64,000 nucleotides of DNA from assembly GCA_021232515.1 (NCBI GenBank), contig JAJPOQ010000039.1, forward strand, positions 1 to 64,000. Reading direction: 5' to 3'. The notes beneath the pieces were generated by a model. The model saw nothing but the letters and a program-made list of their open reading frames with translations, did no database searches and was not told where the DNA came from. The DNA comes from Lentisphaeraceae bacterium. GTDB lineage: Bacteria; Verrucomicrobiota; Lentisphaeria; Lentisphaerales; Lentisphaeraceae. A program made the translations under genes and the position numbers. The stretch's first letter is position 1. Each line of letters opens with the position of its first letter. Of this stretch, positions 33,273 through 42,009 are shown piece after piece.

Positions 33273-35615
33273 TTAGTTGTGTGGGTTTTCGAATTTGCGA
33301 ATCTTACTCTTTGAATCATCTTTAAAAGTTATCTGAACAAACACGTTCTTGGTTTTACGTGGGATATTTAGGTAAGAGTTACTGAAGTGATTGATAGGAT
33401 CTATAACCAATTCCTTATTAAGAGAATTGCTCTCCAAAGAGTACATGATACTTTTAATATCTTTGGCATAAGCAATGATAGTACTGAAATGAATATTAAG
33501 TTTGCCGTCATATTTTTGAAAGTGTATCCAGCTAGAAGCAGTCATCTGTAATATTCTTTTGCTAGCAGCAATCTCTTCTATTTTAGAATTAAAAACAATT
33601 TTGTGTGGCCCGTTGGTCATACCTTTTTTGTCTATATACTTGATGTATATATTCATCGGTTTTTCTTGACTTTTAAGTGTGAATGTCTGGTTAGGTAGGT
33701 TTGGGTTTCCCGGGTTTCTTCCTAGTTTAATAAAGTCGCCTTTGTCTGAAATTCGATAGAAAATGTCTTTGATATGCTGGGGCTCATAGGTATTTATCAT
33801 GATATAAAGAGTGGAACTTTTATACTTACTAGCGCCAAATATCACAGTAGGATTCTCTGGTGCTTGTCGACTAGCTACTGCTAATGTTACGGGGGAATTT
33901 AATTGTGGAGCTTGTAGCTCAAGCGCTTTTAACCTTTCTAGAGCAAAGTTTTTGAAGCCTTCAGCTTTTGTTTTATTAATGAAAAACTTAAGGAACTTGC
34001 CTTCTTCATTTAAAGTTTTAAACCTACGGAGAAGCTTTAATTCGATTAGCTTTTCTGCAAATGTTTGGTTAGTAGGATCTATTTGCCAGCTTAACGTCGA
34101 GAAGTAAAAAAGCGGGCCATAGTTGGGGAACTCTTTTGTTAACTTTTCAATATTCTTGGCTTTTTCTTTTGTTCTCATCAATAAAAATTTATTGAGGTGA
34201 ATTGAAGGTGAATCCATAGTGTCTGCTAATAAATTGTACTCTGCGCGTGCTCCTTCTATACCTTCCTGCTGTTTAAGAAGTGCAGAGTAAGCTAGATGAA
34301 TGTCTATAAAGTCTGGATTTTTTTTGATGGCGTCTTTATAGAAGTTTCTTGCTTCCATATACTGACCAGCATGTTCTGCTGATTTGGCGCTGTTTAGCAA
34401 TTGGTTGATTGGTCCTGCATCTCTATTTGTTGTAGTAGATACCGGGTCTTTCATGAGCACAGCTAAGGTAACAGCCAAAGCAATGGTGATGACGACAATG
34501 CTTAATATTTTTTTGTGGAAAGATATTTCTTTTTTAGCTTTGTAGGGGACTGCATTTACTGGAGAGTTAAGCTCTTTTTGGTTGAGGTTATTGAGTAAGC
34601 CTTGAATCAGTTTTGAGATATCGCTCATTTTCTGATAACGCTCTTCTGGTTTTTTAGCCATCATCTTTTGAATCATGTCACTTAAAGCGATGGGAAGGTT
34701 TTTGTTATCTCTTCTTGGGTCAGGAATAGCTTCCGTTAAGTGTTTATGAACTGTGTCAAAGCTATTTTTCCCTGGGTAGGGAACTTGTCCACAAAAGATT
34801 CTGAAAATGGTACACCCTAAAGAGTAGATGTCTGTGCGGTGATCTACATACTTGGCACTGGTTGCTTGTTCTGGCGAGATATAATATGGAGTTCCCATAG
34901 ATGAAGTTGTGGTGGTCATGCCTTGTTCTTCATTTAAATCTTTAGCTAGTCCAAGGTCGCCAACTTTTGCATTGTTTTGTTTATCAATAAAAATATTTTC
35001 AGGCTTTATGTCGCGGTGAATTATACCGTTGTCGTGAGCATGTTGAAGTGCTTGGCAAACCTGAAGGAGTACCTCTAGTGTTTCTTTGAGTGTTTGGGCA
35101 TACGGACGACTGAGTATTTCATTTAAATTCTCTCCTTCCACAAGTTCCATGACCATAAAGTATAAGTCATGTTCCATACCAGCATTAAATGCGGAGACAA
35201 TGTTGGGGTGGTTTAGCCTAGCGATTGACCGCGCTTCTTTTAAAAATCTTTCAACAGCATCGAGGTTTTGTCGAGCAAACTCTTTATGTAGTATCTTTAC
35301 AGCAACAGGTTTATCAAGAATGTTGTGATGAGCGAGGTATACACAACCCATACCACCGCGGCCAATTTGCTTTTTGAGAGTGCAACCGCCAATACTAAGA
35401 TTGAGTAAAGAGTCCCCAGGTTTTGGAGCGTTATTTTTTGTTATTTTCTTTTGATCGACAACAAAAGTTTTATCTATTGGTGCAGGAGGGGTTTCTTGAA
35501 TCATCGTTTCGACTATTTCTATGTCTAACGAAAAGTTTAATTTTGAGCCGCACTGGGGACAGCTTTCAGTAGCTTCTGTTACTTCTGTCTCACAGACAGT
35601 ACATTGTTGGCCCAT
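33273..35615 (-). CDS. Membrane Ser/Thr protein kinase with N-terminal zinc ribbon and periplasmic TPR
   Basis: From ATG 35615 (GGGA six bases upstream) the product has 780 residues; a TTG at 35627 would add four. A zinc ribbon comes first (CTVCETEVTEATESCPQCG). The kinase domain has the glycine loop IGRGGMGCVYLA, lysine in VAVKIL, catalytic loop HRDIKPENIF, DLG in place of DFG, and SPEQATSA. One TM follows (KILSIVVITIALAVTLAVLM), then an outer part with TPR-like repeats and a beta domain. DLG variants are common in this Hanks-type group. Threonine phosphorylation could be read by the FHA protein at 22.1 kb (inference). Confidence 0.92.
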   Translation of the reverse strand: MGQQCTVCETEVTEATESCPQCGSKLNFSLDIEIVETMIQETPPAPIDKTFVVDQKKITKNNAPKPGDSLLNLSIGGCTLKKQIGRGGMGCVYLAHHNILDKPVAVKILHKEFARQNLDAVERFLKEARSIARLNHPNIVSAFNAGMEHDLYFMVMELVEGENLNEILSRPYAQTLKETLEVLLQVCQALQHAHDNGIIHRDIKPENIFIDKQNNAKVGDLGLAKDLNEEQGMTTTTSSMGTPYYISPEQATSAKYVDHRTDIYSLGCTIFRIFCGQVPYPGKNSFDTVHKHLTEAIPDPRRDNKNLPIALSDMIQKMMAKKPEERYQKMSDISKLIQGLLNNLNQKELNSPVNAVPYKAKKEISFHKKILSIVVITIALAVTLAVLMKDPVSTTTNRDAGPINQLLNSAKSAEHAGQYMEARNFYKDAIKKNPDFIDIHLAYSALLKQQEGIEGARAEYNLLADTMDSPSIHLNKFLLMRTKEKAKNIEKLTKEFPNYGPLFYFSTLSWQIDPTNQTFAEKLIELKLLRRFKTLNEEGKFLKFFINKTKAEGFKNFALERLKALELQAPQLNSPVTLAVASRQAPENPTVIFGASKYKSSTLYIMINTYEPQHIKDIFYRISDKGDFIKLGRNPGNPNLPNQTFTLKSQEKPMNIYIKYIDKKGMTNGPHKIVFNSKIEEIAASKRILQMTASSWIHFQKYDGKLNIHFSTIIAYAKDIKSIMYSLESNSLNKELVIDPINHFSNSYLNIPRKTKNVFVQITFKDDSKSKIRKFENPHN

Positions 35616-35745
35616 AATTAATCCCAAGTATTCTCTATATCTATAGCATCTACATTGGAGTTAGTTCTTAGAATGTCATTTCATAGTGCTTATTTTCTTT
35701 TAAAAAGCAGTAAGGCTCTCTATCTGAATTTTAACGCAATAGTGC

Positions 35746-35774
35746 TTGCTTATTTTAAGCATACTCTGCATAAT
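35746..35774 (+). promoter_or_regulatory. Candidate sigma70 promoter for the MoxR-BatA operon
   Basis: TTGCTT at 35746-35751 and CATAAT at 35769-35774 are separated by 17 bases, matching the sigma70 consensus at four and five positions. Transcription from here would give a leader of about 185 bases before the MoxR start. Confidence 0.4.
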
Positions 35775-35936
35775 ATATTCAGGAGCTAAAAATAGGGACG
35801 TTTTTACTTCACACTACTGCAACATATTTTTTGTTGTGGAGTCTAGTAATTACCCTGCCTTATGGATACTGTTATGCCAGCGTCACTCCACCATTTTATT
35901 ATGTTGTAACTCTAGGGCAAAATGAGTTACTTTTGA

Positions 35937-35948
35937 TCGATTAATCGA
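35937..35948. promoter_or_regulatory. Palindrome before the MoxR operon
   Basis: TCGATTAATCGA is a perfect 12-base palindrome located just before the AAGGA ribosome binding site and 18 bases before the ATG of the MoxR gene. It could be an operator or a leader hairpin; chance cannot be excluded. Confidence 0.3.
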
Positions 35949-35966
35949 AATACAAGGATTTCCGAT

Positions 35967-36968
35967 ATGTCAGATGTTGCTAATCAGGACGATGTACAAG
36001 CCATTGACGAGCTAAAAGCTTCTTACGATAGAATAGTTTCAGAGATGAAGAAAGTGATTCACGGGCAAGAAGATGTTATTGAGAAACTGCTTATCTGTAT
36101 CTTTGCTCAAGGACATGGTTTGTTGATGGGAGTCCCAGGCTTAGCGAAGACTTTGATGGTTCAGTCTTTGGCAAAAACAATGCACTTGGATTTCAGTAGA
36201 ATTCAGTTTACTCCTGACCTTATGCCCTCAGATATAACCGGTACAGATATACTTCAGGAAACAGAAGCTGGTCGTAAAGAATTCCACTTTGTTAAAGGTC
36301 CTGTATTTTCAAATATTGTCCTCGCGGATGAGATAAACAGAACATCGGCTAAAACTCAGGCTGCTTTGCTTGAAGCAATGCAGGAGCATAAAGTGACTGT
36401 TGTTGGAAGAACGCATGAACTTCCATTGCCATTTTTTGTTCTAGCAACTCAAAACCCGATTGAGCAGGAAGGTACTTATCCATTGCCGGAAGCACAACTT
36501 GACCGCTTTATGTTTTTTATTGAGGTTGGTTATCCATCAAAAGAAGATGAATTGAACGTTGCGAAGAAGACGACTGGTGGAGAAAAACCAGAGCTTGAAG
36601 CGTTGATTACTGGTGAAAAAATCCAAGAGTTTCAAAAGCTTGTAAGAAGAATTCCAGTGCCAGATCACATTTATGAGTATGTTGTAAATTTAGTTCGTTT
36701 TACTAGACCGGGCGATGATTCTCCAGAGTGGGTGAATAGTCTGATTAACTGGGGCGCTGGCCCTCGTGCAGTTCAATACTTGATCTTGGGTGCGAAAACA
36801 CACTCAGCTCTAAATGGTAGTTATATGGTCCGCATGGAAGATGTAAATGCTGTGACAGAAGCGGTTTTAGTTCACAGGCTTCAGCTAACATTTCAGGCGG
36901 AAAGTGAGGGCATCACAGCAAGTGAAGTCGTTCGTAGACTAGTCAAGGAAGTTAGTGGCAGTAACTAG
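35967..36968 (+). CDS. MoxR-family AAA+ ATPase (second system)
   Basis: The 333-residue protein has Walker A GVPGLAKTLMVQSLA, Walker B IVLADEINRTSAKTQAALLEAMQE, sensor 1 ATQNPIEQEGTYPLPEAQLDRF (quoted for ATQNP and DRF), and GAGPRAVQYLILG with the conserved arginine. The GLAKT form of Walker A is typical of the MoxR subgroup linked to DUF58-BatA operons. It is the first gene of a plus-strand operon that continues to about 47.6 kb. AAGGA precedes the ATG. Presumed role: chaperone-like remodelling of the vWA proteins downstream. Confidence 0.93.
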   Translation: MSDVANQDDVQAIDELKASYDRIVSEMKKVIHGQEDVIEKLLICIFAQGHGLLMGVPGLAKTLMVQSLAKTMHLDFSRIQFTPDLMPSDITGTDILQETEAGRKEFHFVKGPVFSNIVLADEINRTSAKTQAALLEAMQEHKVTVVGRTHELPLPFFVLATQNPIEQEGTYPLPEAQLDRFMFFIEVGYPSKEDELNVAKKTTGGEKPELEALITGEKIQEFQKLVRRIPVPDHIYEYVVNLVRFTRPGDDSPEWVNSLINWGAGPRAVQYLILGAKTHSALNGSYMVRMEDVNAVTEAVLVHRLQLTFQAESEGITASEVVRRLVKEVSGSN

Positions 36969-37873
36969 TGAAAGAGATCAAGAAAAGAGATTTCCTTGAC
37001 CCTGAACTATTAGCAAAACTTGGCCGTTTAACTGTAGAAGCAAGAAGGTTCATGGAAGGAGGCTTTGCCGGAAGGCATAAAAGCCCACATAGAGGCTCTA
37101 GCGTAGAGTTTTCCCAGTACCGTAAATATGTTCAAGGCGACGATATTCGAAATATCGATTGGCGAGTTTTTGCTCGAACGGAAAAGCACTTTGTTAAAGA
37201 ATTCGAGGCAGATACAAATCTAAGAGCTTATATGGTCTTTGACTGCAGTGGTTCTATGAATTTTGCTGGCGAAGATGACACTAAGTTTAAGTTTGCTCAA
37301 AAACTGGTCGCGACTCTAGCTCAACTACTCGTTCAACAAGGCGATTCTGTTGGCTTACAGGCTTTTAACGATAAGATGATTAAGGATTTGCCGCCAAGAA
37401 CAAGTCCTAAACACCTTTATGCTATTTATGAAACCTTGGGTGATTTACAGCCAAGCGGACAGACAGACCTCATCACAACTCTACATAACCTTGCAGGCAA
37501 GATTCGTCGTAGAGCAATGGTCATTATCTTTTCAGACTTTTTCTCAGATGTTAATAAGCTAATTGATTGTTTTTCTCATCTTCACTATAAGAAACACGAC
37601 GTAGCAGTTTTCCATTTAATCGACAAAGCTGAAATGGAGTTCGACTTAACTCGTCCAGTTCGCTTTGAGGATATGGAAGGTGGAGAATCTTTAATTGCTG
37701 ATCCTGCTAGTATTAAGGGCAGATACTTAAAAGAATTTAATAATTATCTCAAAGAATTTCATGATGGCTGTTTATCTCATAACGTTGAGTATCACTTAGC
37801 AGTTCCTGGAGAAGGCGCTGAAGGCGTACTTTCAGAGTTCCTCTTAAATAGACTTAGAGGTTCTAAGAAATGA
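36968..37873 (+). CDS. Soluble DUF58 / vWA-like protein
   Basis: The 301-residue protein has no TM segment. The DUF58 signature is VEFSQYRKYVQGDDIRNIDWRVFARTE, seen here as R-K-Y-x-x-G-D-D-x-R-x-I-D-W. It is followed by a vWA-like domain with the metal-site motif FDCSGSM (D-x-S-x-S type). It starts at GTG 36968, sharing its first base with the MoxR stop. It partners with MoxR in many operons of this type. Confidence 0.92.
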   Translation: MKEIKKRDFLDPELLAKLGRLTVEARRFMEGGFAGRHKSPHRGSSVEFSQYRKYVQGDDIRNIDWRVFARTEKHFVKEFEADTNLRAYMVFDCSGSMNFAGEDDTKFKFAQKLVATLAQLLVQQGDSVGLQAFNDKMIKDLPPRTSPKHLYAIYETLGDLQPSGQTDLITTLHNLAGKIRRRAMVIIFSDFFSDVNKLIDCFSHLHYKKHDVAVFHLIDKAEMEFDLTRPVRFEDMEGGESLIADPASIKGRYLKEFNNYLKEFHDGCLSHNVEYHLAVPGEGAEGVLSEFLLNRLRGSKK

Positions 37874-39822
37874 CGTTTATTGAACCGCTTTTATTTTGGA
37901 TTTTAGTCCCTTTTGTTGCATTGCCTGTTTTGATTCATCTAATCAATAGAATGCGTTACACGCCGATGAAATGGGCCGCCATGGATTTCCTTTTTAGAGC
38001 AAAGAGAAGTTCTACCAAGTTTGCTAAACTGCGAGAAATTTTGATCTTGACCTGTCGTTGTTTAGCCTTGTTATTTTTAGCAATGGCTTTAGCTCGACCA
38101 TTAAGTGGAGGTTGGTTAGGCTCAGCGTTTAGTGGAGACTCTGAGACCGTTATTATTTTATTGGATAGATCTTCTAGTATGTCTTCTTTAGATGATTCAG
38201 GTCAGGTCAATAAGGTACAGAAGTCTGTCGCACTCATTCAGGAAACAGCGGCAAAGATGCCTTCCGGAACAAGCTTTGTGGTTATTGATAGCAGTACTTT
38301 AAAACCAATTTTTTTAAAAGATACAAAGTCATTGAGCGATCCAGTTTTGTTTGGCGTAACAGATGCAGGAGCAAGTATGAAGGATATGGTCTCTTCAGCT
38401 TATGATTATATCCTCTCTGCGAATCCCGGTAATTGTGAATTATGGTTGACTACAGATCTGCAGATGAACAGTTGGCAGCCAGAAAGTCAAGACTGGGCAA
38501 CTTTGAATGCCGATTTTAAAAATTTGAAATCTAACGTTGCTTTTAGAGTTTTAGCACTAAGTAATCAACCAAGTAAAAATAAGTCGATTTCGATTAAAAG
38601 CACGAGAAGAGTTAAGCTTGAGAAAAGAGAGATCTTAGAAGTGACTCTTCAGGTAGCACGAAACTACACAGGTCCTGAAACTATCCAGTTAGCAGTAAAC
38701 TTAAATGGTGCAGAGACTGTTAAGCAAATAAGTATGACTCAAGACTCCCTCTTGTTGACACATCAGTTTGAACTAGCATCTGGAGATGACGGCGGTTTTG
38801 GATCTTTTAGTTTACCAGATGATAAGCAACCTGGAGACAATTTTGGTTACTTTGCTTATGGCAAACATGTTGAACTAAATACAGCGATAGTCTCTCAGGA
38901 AAAACACTCTCGATTATTAGCTCTTGCTGCAGCTCCTCCTCGTGGAGGGTTTTCAAACTCAGAAGTCCTAGACTCAAATGTACTGCTAACAAAAAGTATA
39001 AATGACTATTCGCTAATTATTTGGGATAAACCTGAAATAGAAGAGCAGTTAGAGTTGCAGCTGATCAGGTATGTAAAAAATGGTGGCCAGCTTTTAGTTT
39101 TTGCCCAGCATGTAAAAGATTCTAAACTCTTTTCTCAATTAGAATTTGGTGCTATCGAAAATGCAGAAGAGTATAAAATTGGTGATTGGAATGAAGCTAT
39201 CGGCCCTCTCGCAGACAGCTTGCAAGGAGAGTCTTTACCAGTTTCAAAGTTAAAAGTGACTACAAGACAGTTAATCAAAAGCCCTGGTCAAGTATTGGCT
39301 TCATATGAAGATGGACAAGCTTTTTTGAGCCGCATAGGTCTTGGTCGAGGGACGATCTACTATTGCTCTACAAATTTATCTAAAAAATGGTCCGACTTGT
39401 ATAAAGGTGCAGTTTTACTACCAATGCTCAGTCGTTTGGTTTCTGAGGGTTCAAAGAAATTTAGTTCAGTTTACTTTGAGAGCTCTCGTTATGATCAGCA
39501 ATTGGCTAATCTTGAAGTATTACTTGGTGATAAAGATAGTGCGGTGAAGTCACTTCACGCGGGTGTTTACCAGAAAGAAAACGATGTTTACGTTCTAAAT
39601 AGACCAGCCTATGAAGATGGCGAAGCCTTAGTTGATGAAGAAAGTTTAGAGCAAATCTTCGATGGTCATGAGTTTAGTATGTTTAACAACTCGAGTAGTG
39701 CAGAAGAAGACGATACTCAAAGTGAAATGTTTTCTTTGTTTGCATTGTTGATACTTATCTTCCTTGCAGTTGAAGGGTTTTTAACACTGCAAAGACCTCT
39801 AGTGAAAGAGGTGACCGCATGA
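37870..39822 (+). CDS. BatA-type membrane protein with vWA domain
   Basis: The 650-residue protein begins with the BatA N-terminal pattern: a TM, then PVLIHLINRMRYTPMKWAAMDFL, then R-E-I-L-I-L-x-C-R-C and a second TM ending LARPL. A vWA domain follows with the MIDAS motif LLDRSSSMSS. A beta-rich part comes next, with a ThuA/glutamine-amidotransferase-like stretch (YVKNGGQLLVFAQH). A C-terminal TM lies at about 625-642 (MFSLFALLILIFLAVEGFL). It overlaps the DUF58 stop by four bases (ATGA). Confidence 0.88.
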   Translation: MTFIEPLLFWILVPFVALPVLIHLINRMRYTPMKWAAMDFLFRAKRSSTKFAKLREILILTCRCLALLFLAMALARPLSGGWLGSAFSGDSETVIILLDRSSSMSSLDDSGQVNKVQKSVALIQETAAKMPSGTSFVVIDSSTLKPIFLKDTKSLSDPVLFGVTDAGASMKDMVSSAYDYILSANPGNCELWLTTDLQMNSWQPESQDWATLNADFKNLKSNVAFRVLALSNQPSKNKSISIKSTRRVKLEKREILEVTLQVARNYTGPETIQLAVNLNGAETVKQISMTQDSLLLTHQFELASGDDGGFGSFSLPDDKQPGDNFGYFAYGKHVELNTAIVSQEKHSRLLALAAAPPRGGFSNSEVLDSNVLLTKSINDYSLIIWDKPEIEEQLELQLIRYVKNGGQLLVFAQHVKDSKLFSQLEFGAIENAEEYKIGDWNEAIGPLADSLQGESLPVSKLKVTTRQLIKSPGQVLASYEDGQAFLSRIGLGRGTIYYCSTNLSKKWSDLYKGAVLLPMLSRLVSEGSKKFSSVYFESSRYDQQLANLEVLLGDKDSAVKSLHAGVYQKENDVYVLNRPAYEDGEALVDEESLEQIFDGHEFSMFNNSSSAEEDDTQSEMFSLFALLILIFLAVEGFLTLQRPLVKEVTA

Positions 39823-41999
39823 ATAGGTTTTCAACAAGTATAGAGACCTTAGATATAATTGCGGTTGTACTGACCTTGATGTTATTCCTTTGGTTTTTTG
39901 TAAATAATGTTAGGCACGCGGTTAACAAGAAATCGATGATCTTTGTGGAAACACTTCGTTTACTATTGGTCGGTATGGTTTTATTTACACTTTTTGAACC
40001 TGAGTTGGTGAAGATAGTAGAGAAAAAGGAAAAGCCTCAACTTAAAATTCTTTACGATGTATCTGGAAGTATGAAAACAAAAGATGTTCTTGCTAGTTCT
40101 GGAGATGTGATCAGTAGAGAAACTCAAGTTAAGGCTTTATTGGGTTCAGGATTCAATGACGACCTTTCTGAAAAGTTTAATGTAACGATAGAAAGCTTCG
40201 CAGGTAACCACAGTAACACAACGTCAACAGATTTATCCGCTCCTTTAAAATCAACTCTTGATCAGTTAGATAAACTTAGATCAGTTGTTTTGGTTAGTGA
40301 TGGAGCTTGGAATGAAGGTGAGAACCCGCTTGATGCGGCGATAAAGTACAGATCTCGTGGTGTACCGGTATTTACTGTTTCTTCAGGCAGTGATAAGTAC
40401 TTACCAGATCTGATTGTCGAAAAAGTGGATGCTCCTACTTTTGGTTTGGTTAATGAGAAAGTAATGATTCCGTTCACGCTAAGAAATTATTTAGATCGAG
40501 AAGTTTCAGTGACGGTTACTTTGAAAAATTCCCGTTTAATTCAATTAACCAAATCAGTCAGAGTTCCTGCTGGTAAGCAAATTTCAGATTCTATAGTTTG
40601 GCAGCCAAAGTTTGAAGGAAAATATGACTTTGAGCTATCTGTTCCTACTTTTAGAGAAGAGATAAATACTAAGAATAACAAGAAAGCCTTTTCTATAAAT
40701 GTTCGCCAAGAACAATTGAAGGTTTTAGTGGTAGATACACTGCCAAGATGGGAGTACCGCTACTTAAGAAATGCTCTTATGCGAGACCCTGGAGTGACAG
40801 TTCATACTGTTCTCATGCACCAAAAAAATATGAAACAGGGAGCCGGTGAAGGTTATCTAGCGACATTCCCTGAAAGTAAAGAAGAGCTTTCGTCTTATGA
40901 TGTGGTCTTTTTAGGTGATATAGGAACCGGACCAAACCAACTTAAGAAAGAGCATTTTGATATGATTCGAGCTTTAGTTGAGAAACAGGGTAGTGGTGTT
41001 GTTTTTATGCCAGGGAATAGCGGTAACCACTTGAGTGTTTTGGACACGAGTTTGGAAGAGCTTATTCCAGTTATATACGATGAAAAGTCTCCAAGTGGTA
41101 AAGCTTTTCAAGTAGAGTCTAAGTTACTTTTGACGACTCAAGGCCGCGATCATTTACTTACTTTATTAAGCGATACAGTTTCAGGGAACTCGGCTCTATG
41201 GAAACAGCTTCCAGGATTTTATTGGAATACAGCAGTTAAGAAAGCCAAAATAGGCTCAAACGTTCTTGCGGTTCACAGTAGTTTAAGAAATGAATGGGGA
41301 CGGATGCCTTTGTTAGTTACTCGCCCATTTGGCAATGGTAATACTTTATTTCTAGGAACAGACAGTGCTTGGCGTTGGCGAAAAGGTGTTGAAGACAAGT
41401 ACCACTATCGATTCTGGGGGCAAGTAGTAAGATGGATGGCGAATAAGCGTCATATGTCATACTCGAAACAGGTTAGACTTTTTTATAACCCAGAAAGAAT
41501 CACAATCGGAGATCAGGTTGATTTACAAGCTACTATTTTGGATAAAGCAGGCTTCCCCAAAACAGAAGCAGAGATCATTTGCCAGGTAGTTTCTCCAGGG
41601 AAAATTGAAAGTCAGTTTAGTCTGACAGAAGAAAAGGGTGATTGGGGTTTATATAAAGGCTTCTTCAAGGCTGAAGAGATAGGTGAGTATAAGGTCTCCA
41701 TAAAGTCTAAAGATAAAAGTGTGACTTACGAAACTGTCTTAAATGTTTCAGGAGAAACTCTGGAAAAGGTTGGAGAGCCCGCGGACTTTGAAACTCTTAA
41801 AGACATCTCGAGAATCAGTAATGGTAAGCACTTCGATGTCACTCAAATAGATAAAGTTGTTTCGCTAATAAAGAACCTTCCAGAAGAGAAACCTAGAGAA
41901 TTGCGATTTAGAATTTGGAATCAATGGTGGTGGGGATGTATAATTGTCTTACTGTCAGCGGTTTACTGGGTCACTCGTAAAAAGATTGGCTTAGTATGA
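39819..41999 (+). CDS. Membrane protein with vWA-like and glutamine-amidotransferase-like domains
   Basis: The 726-residue product has two N-terminal TM segments (about 13-32 and 45-60). A vWA-like domain follows with the motif ILYDVSGSMKT and, later, VVLVSDGAWNEG. A CARDB-like beta region comes next, and then a class-I glutamine-amidotransferase-like domain (VLVVDTLPRWEYRYLRNAL, GSGVVFMPGNSG, GNGNTLFLGTDSAWRWR) and a C-terminal TM (about 703-718). The catalytic cysteine of true glutaminases is not evident. It overlaps the previous gene by four bases (ATGA). Confidence 0.85.
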   Translation: MNRFSTSIETLDIIAVVLTLMLFLWFFVNNVRHAVNKKSMIFVETLRLLLVGMVLFTLFEPELVKIVEKKEKPQLKILYDVSGSMKTKDVLASSGDVISRETQVKALLGSGFNDDLSEKFNVTIESFAGNHSNTTSTDLSAPLKSTLDQLDKLRSVVLVSDGAWNEGENPLDAAIKYRSRGVPVFTVSSGSDKYLPDLIVEKVDAPTFGLVNEKVMIPFTLRNYLDREVSVTVTLKNSRLIQLTKSVRVPAGKQISDSIVWQPKFEGKYDFELSVPTFREEINTKNNKKAFSINVRQEQLKVLVVDTLPRWEYRYLRNALMRDPGVTVHTVLMHQKNMKQGAGEGYLATFPESKEELSSYDVVFLGDIGTGPNQLKKEHFDMIRALVEKQGSGVVFMPGNSGNHLSVLDTSLEELIPVIYDEKSPSGKAFQVESKLLLTTQGRDHLLTLLSDTVSGNSALWKQLPGFYWNTAVKKAKIGSNVLAVHSSLRNEWGRMPLLVTRPFGNGNTLFLGTDSAWRWRKGVEDKYHYRFWGQVVRWMANKRHMSYSKQVRLFYNPERITIGDQVDLQATILDKAGFPKTEAEIICQVVSPGKIESQFSLTEEKGDWGLYKGFFKAEEIGEYKVSIKSKDKSVTYETVLNVSGETLEKVGEPADFETLKDISRISNGKHFDVTQIDKVVSLIKNLPEEKPRELRFRIWNQWWWGCIIVLLSAVYWVTRKKIGLV

Positions 42000-42009
42000 G
42001 GAGGAAAAT

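Larger units (their letters stand above)
35616..35966. other. Divergent intergenic region between the kinase and the long MoxR operon
   Basis: About 350 bases without a convincing reading frame. It holds a candidate plus-strand promoter (35746-35774) and a 12-base palindrome close to the MoxR start, both listed. Minus-strand promoter elements for the kinase gene are not clear. No tRNA- or riboswitch-like structure was recognised. Confidence 0.5.

Noticed and set aside
33811-34107. Plus-strand 98-codon frame opposite the kinase gene
   Set aside because: Shadow of the TPR part of the kinase; no start signal or recognisable protein pattern.
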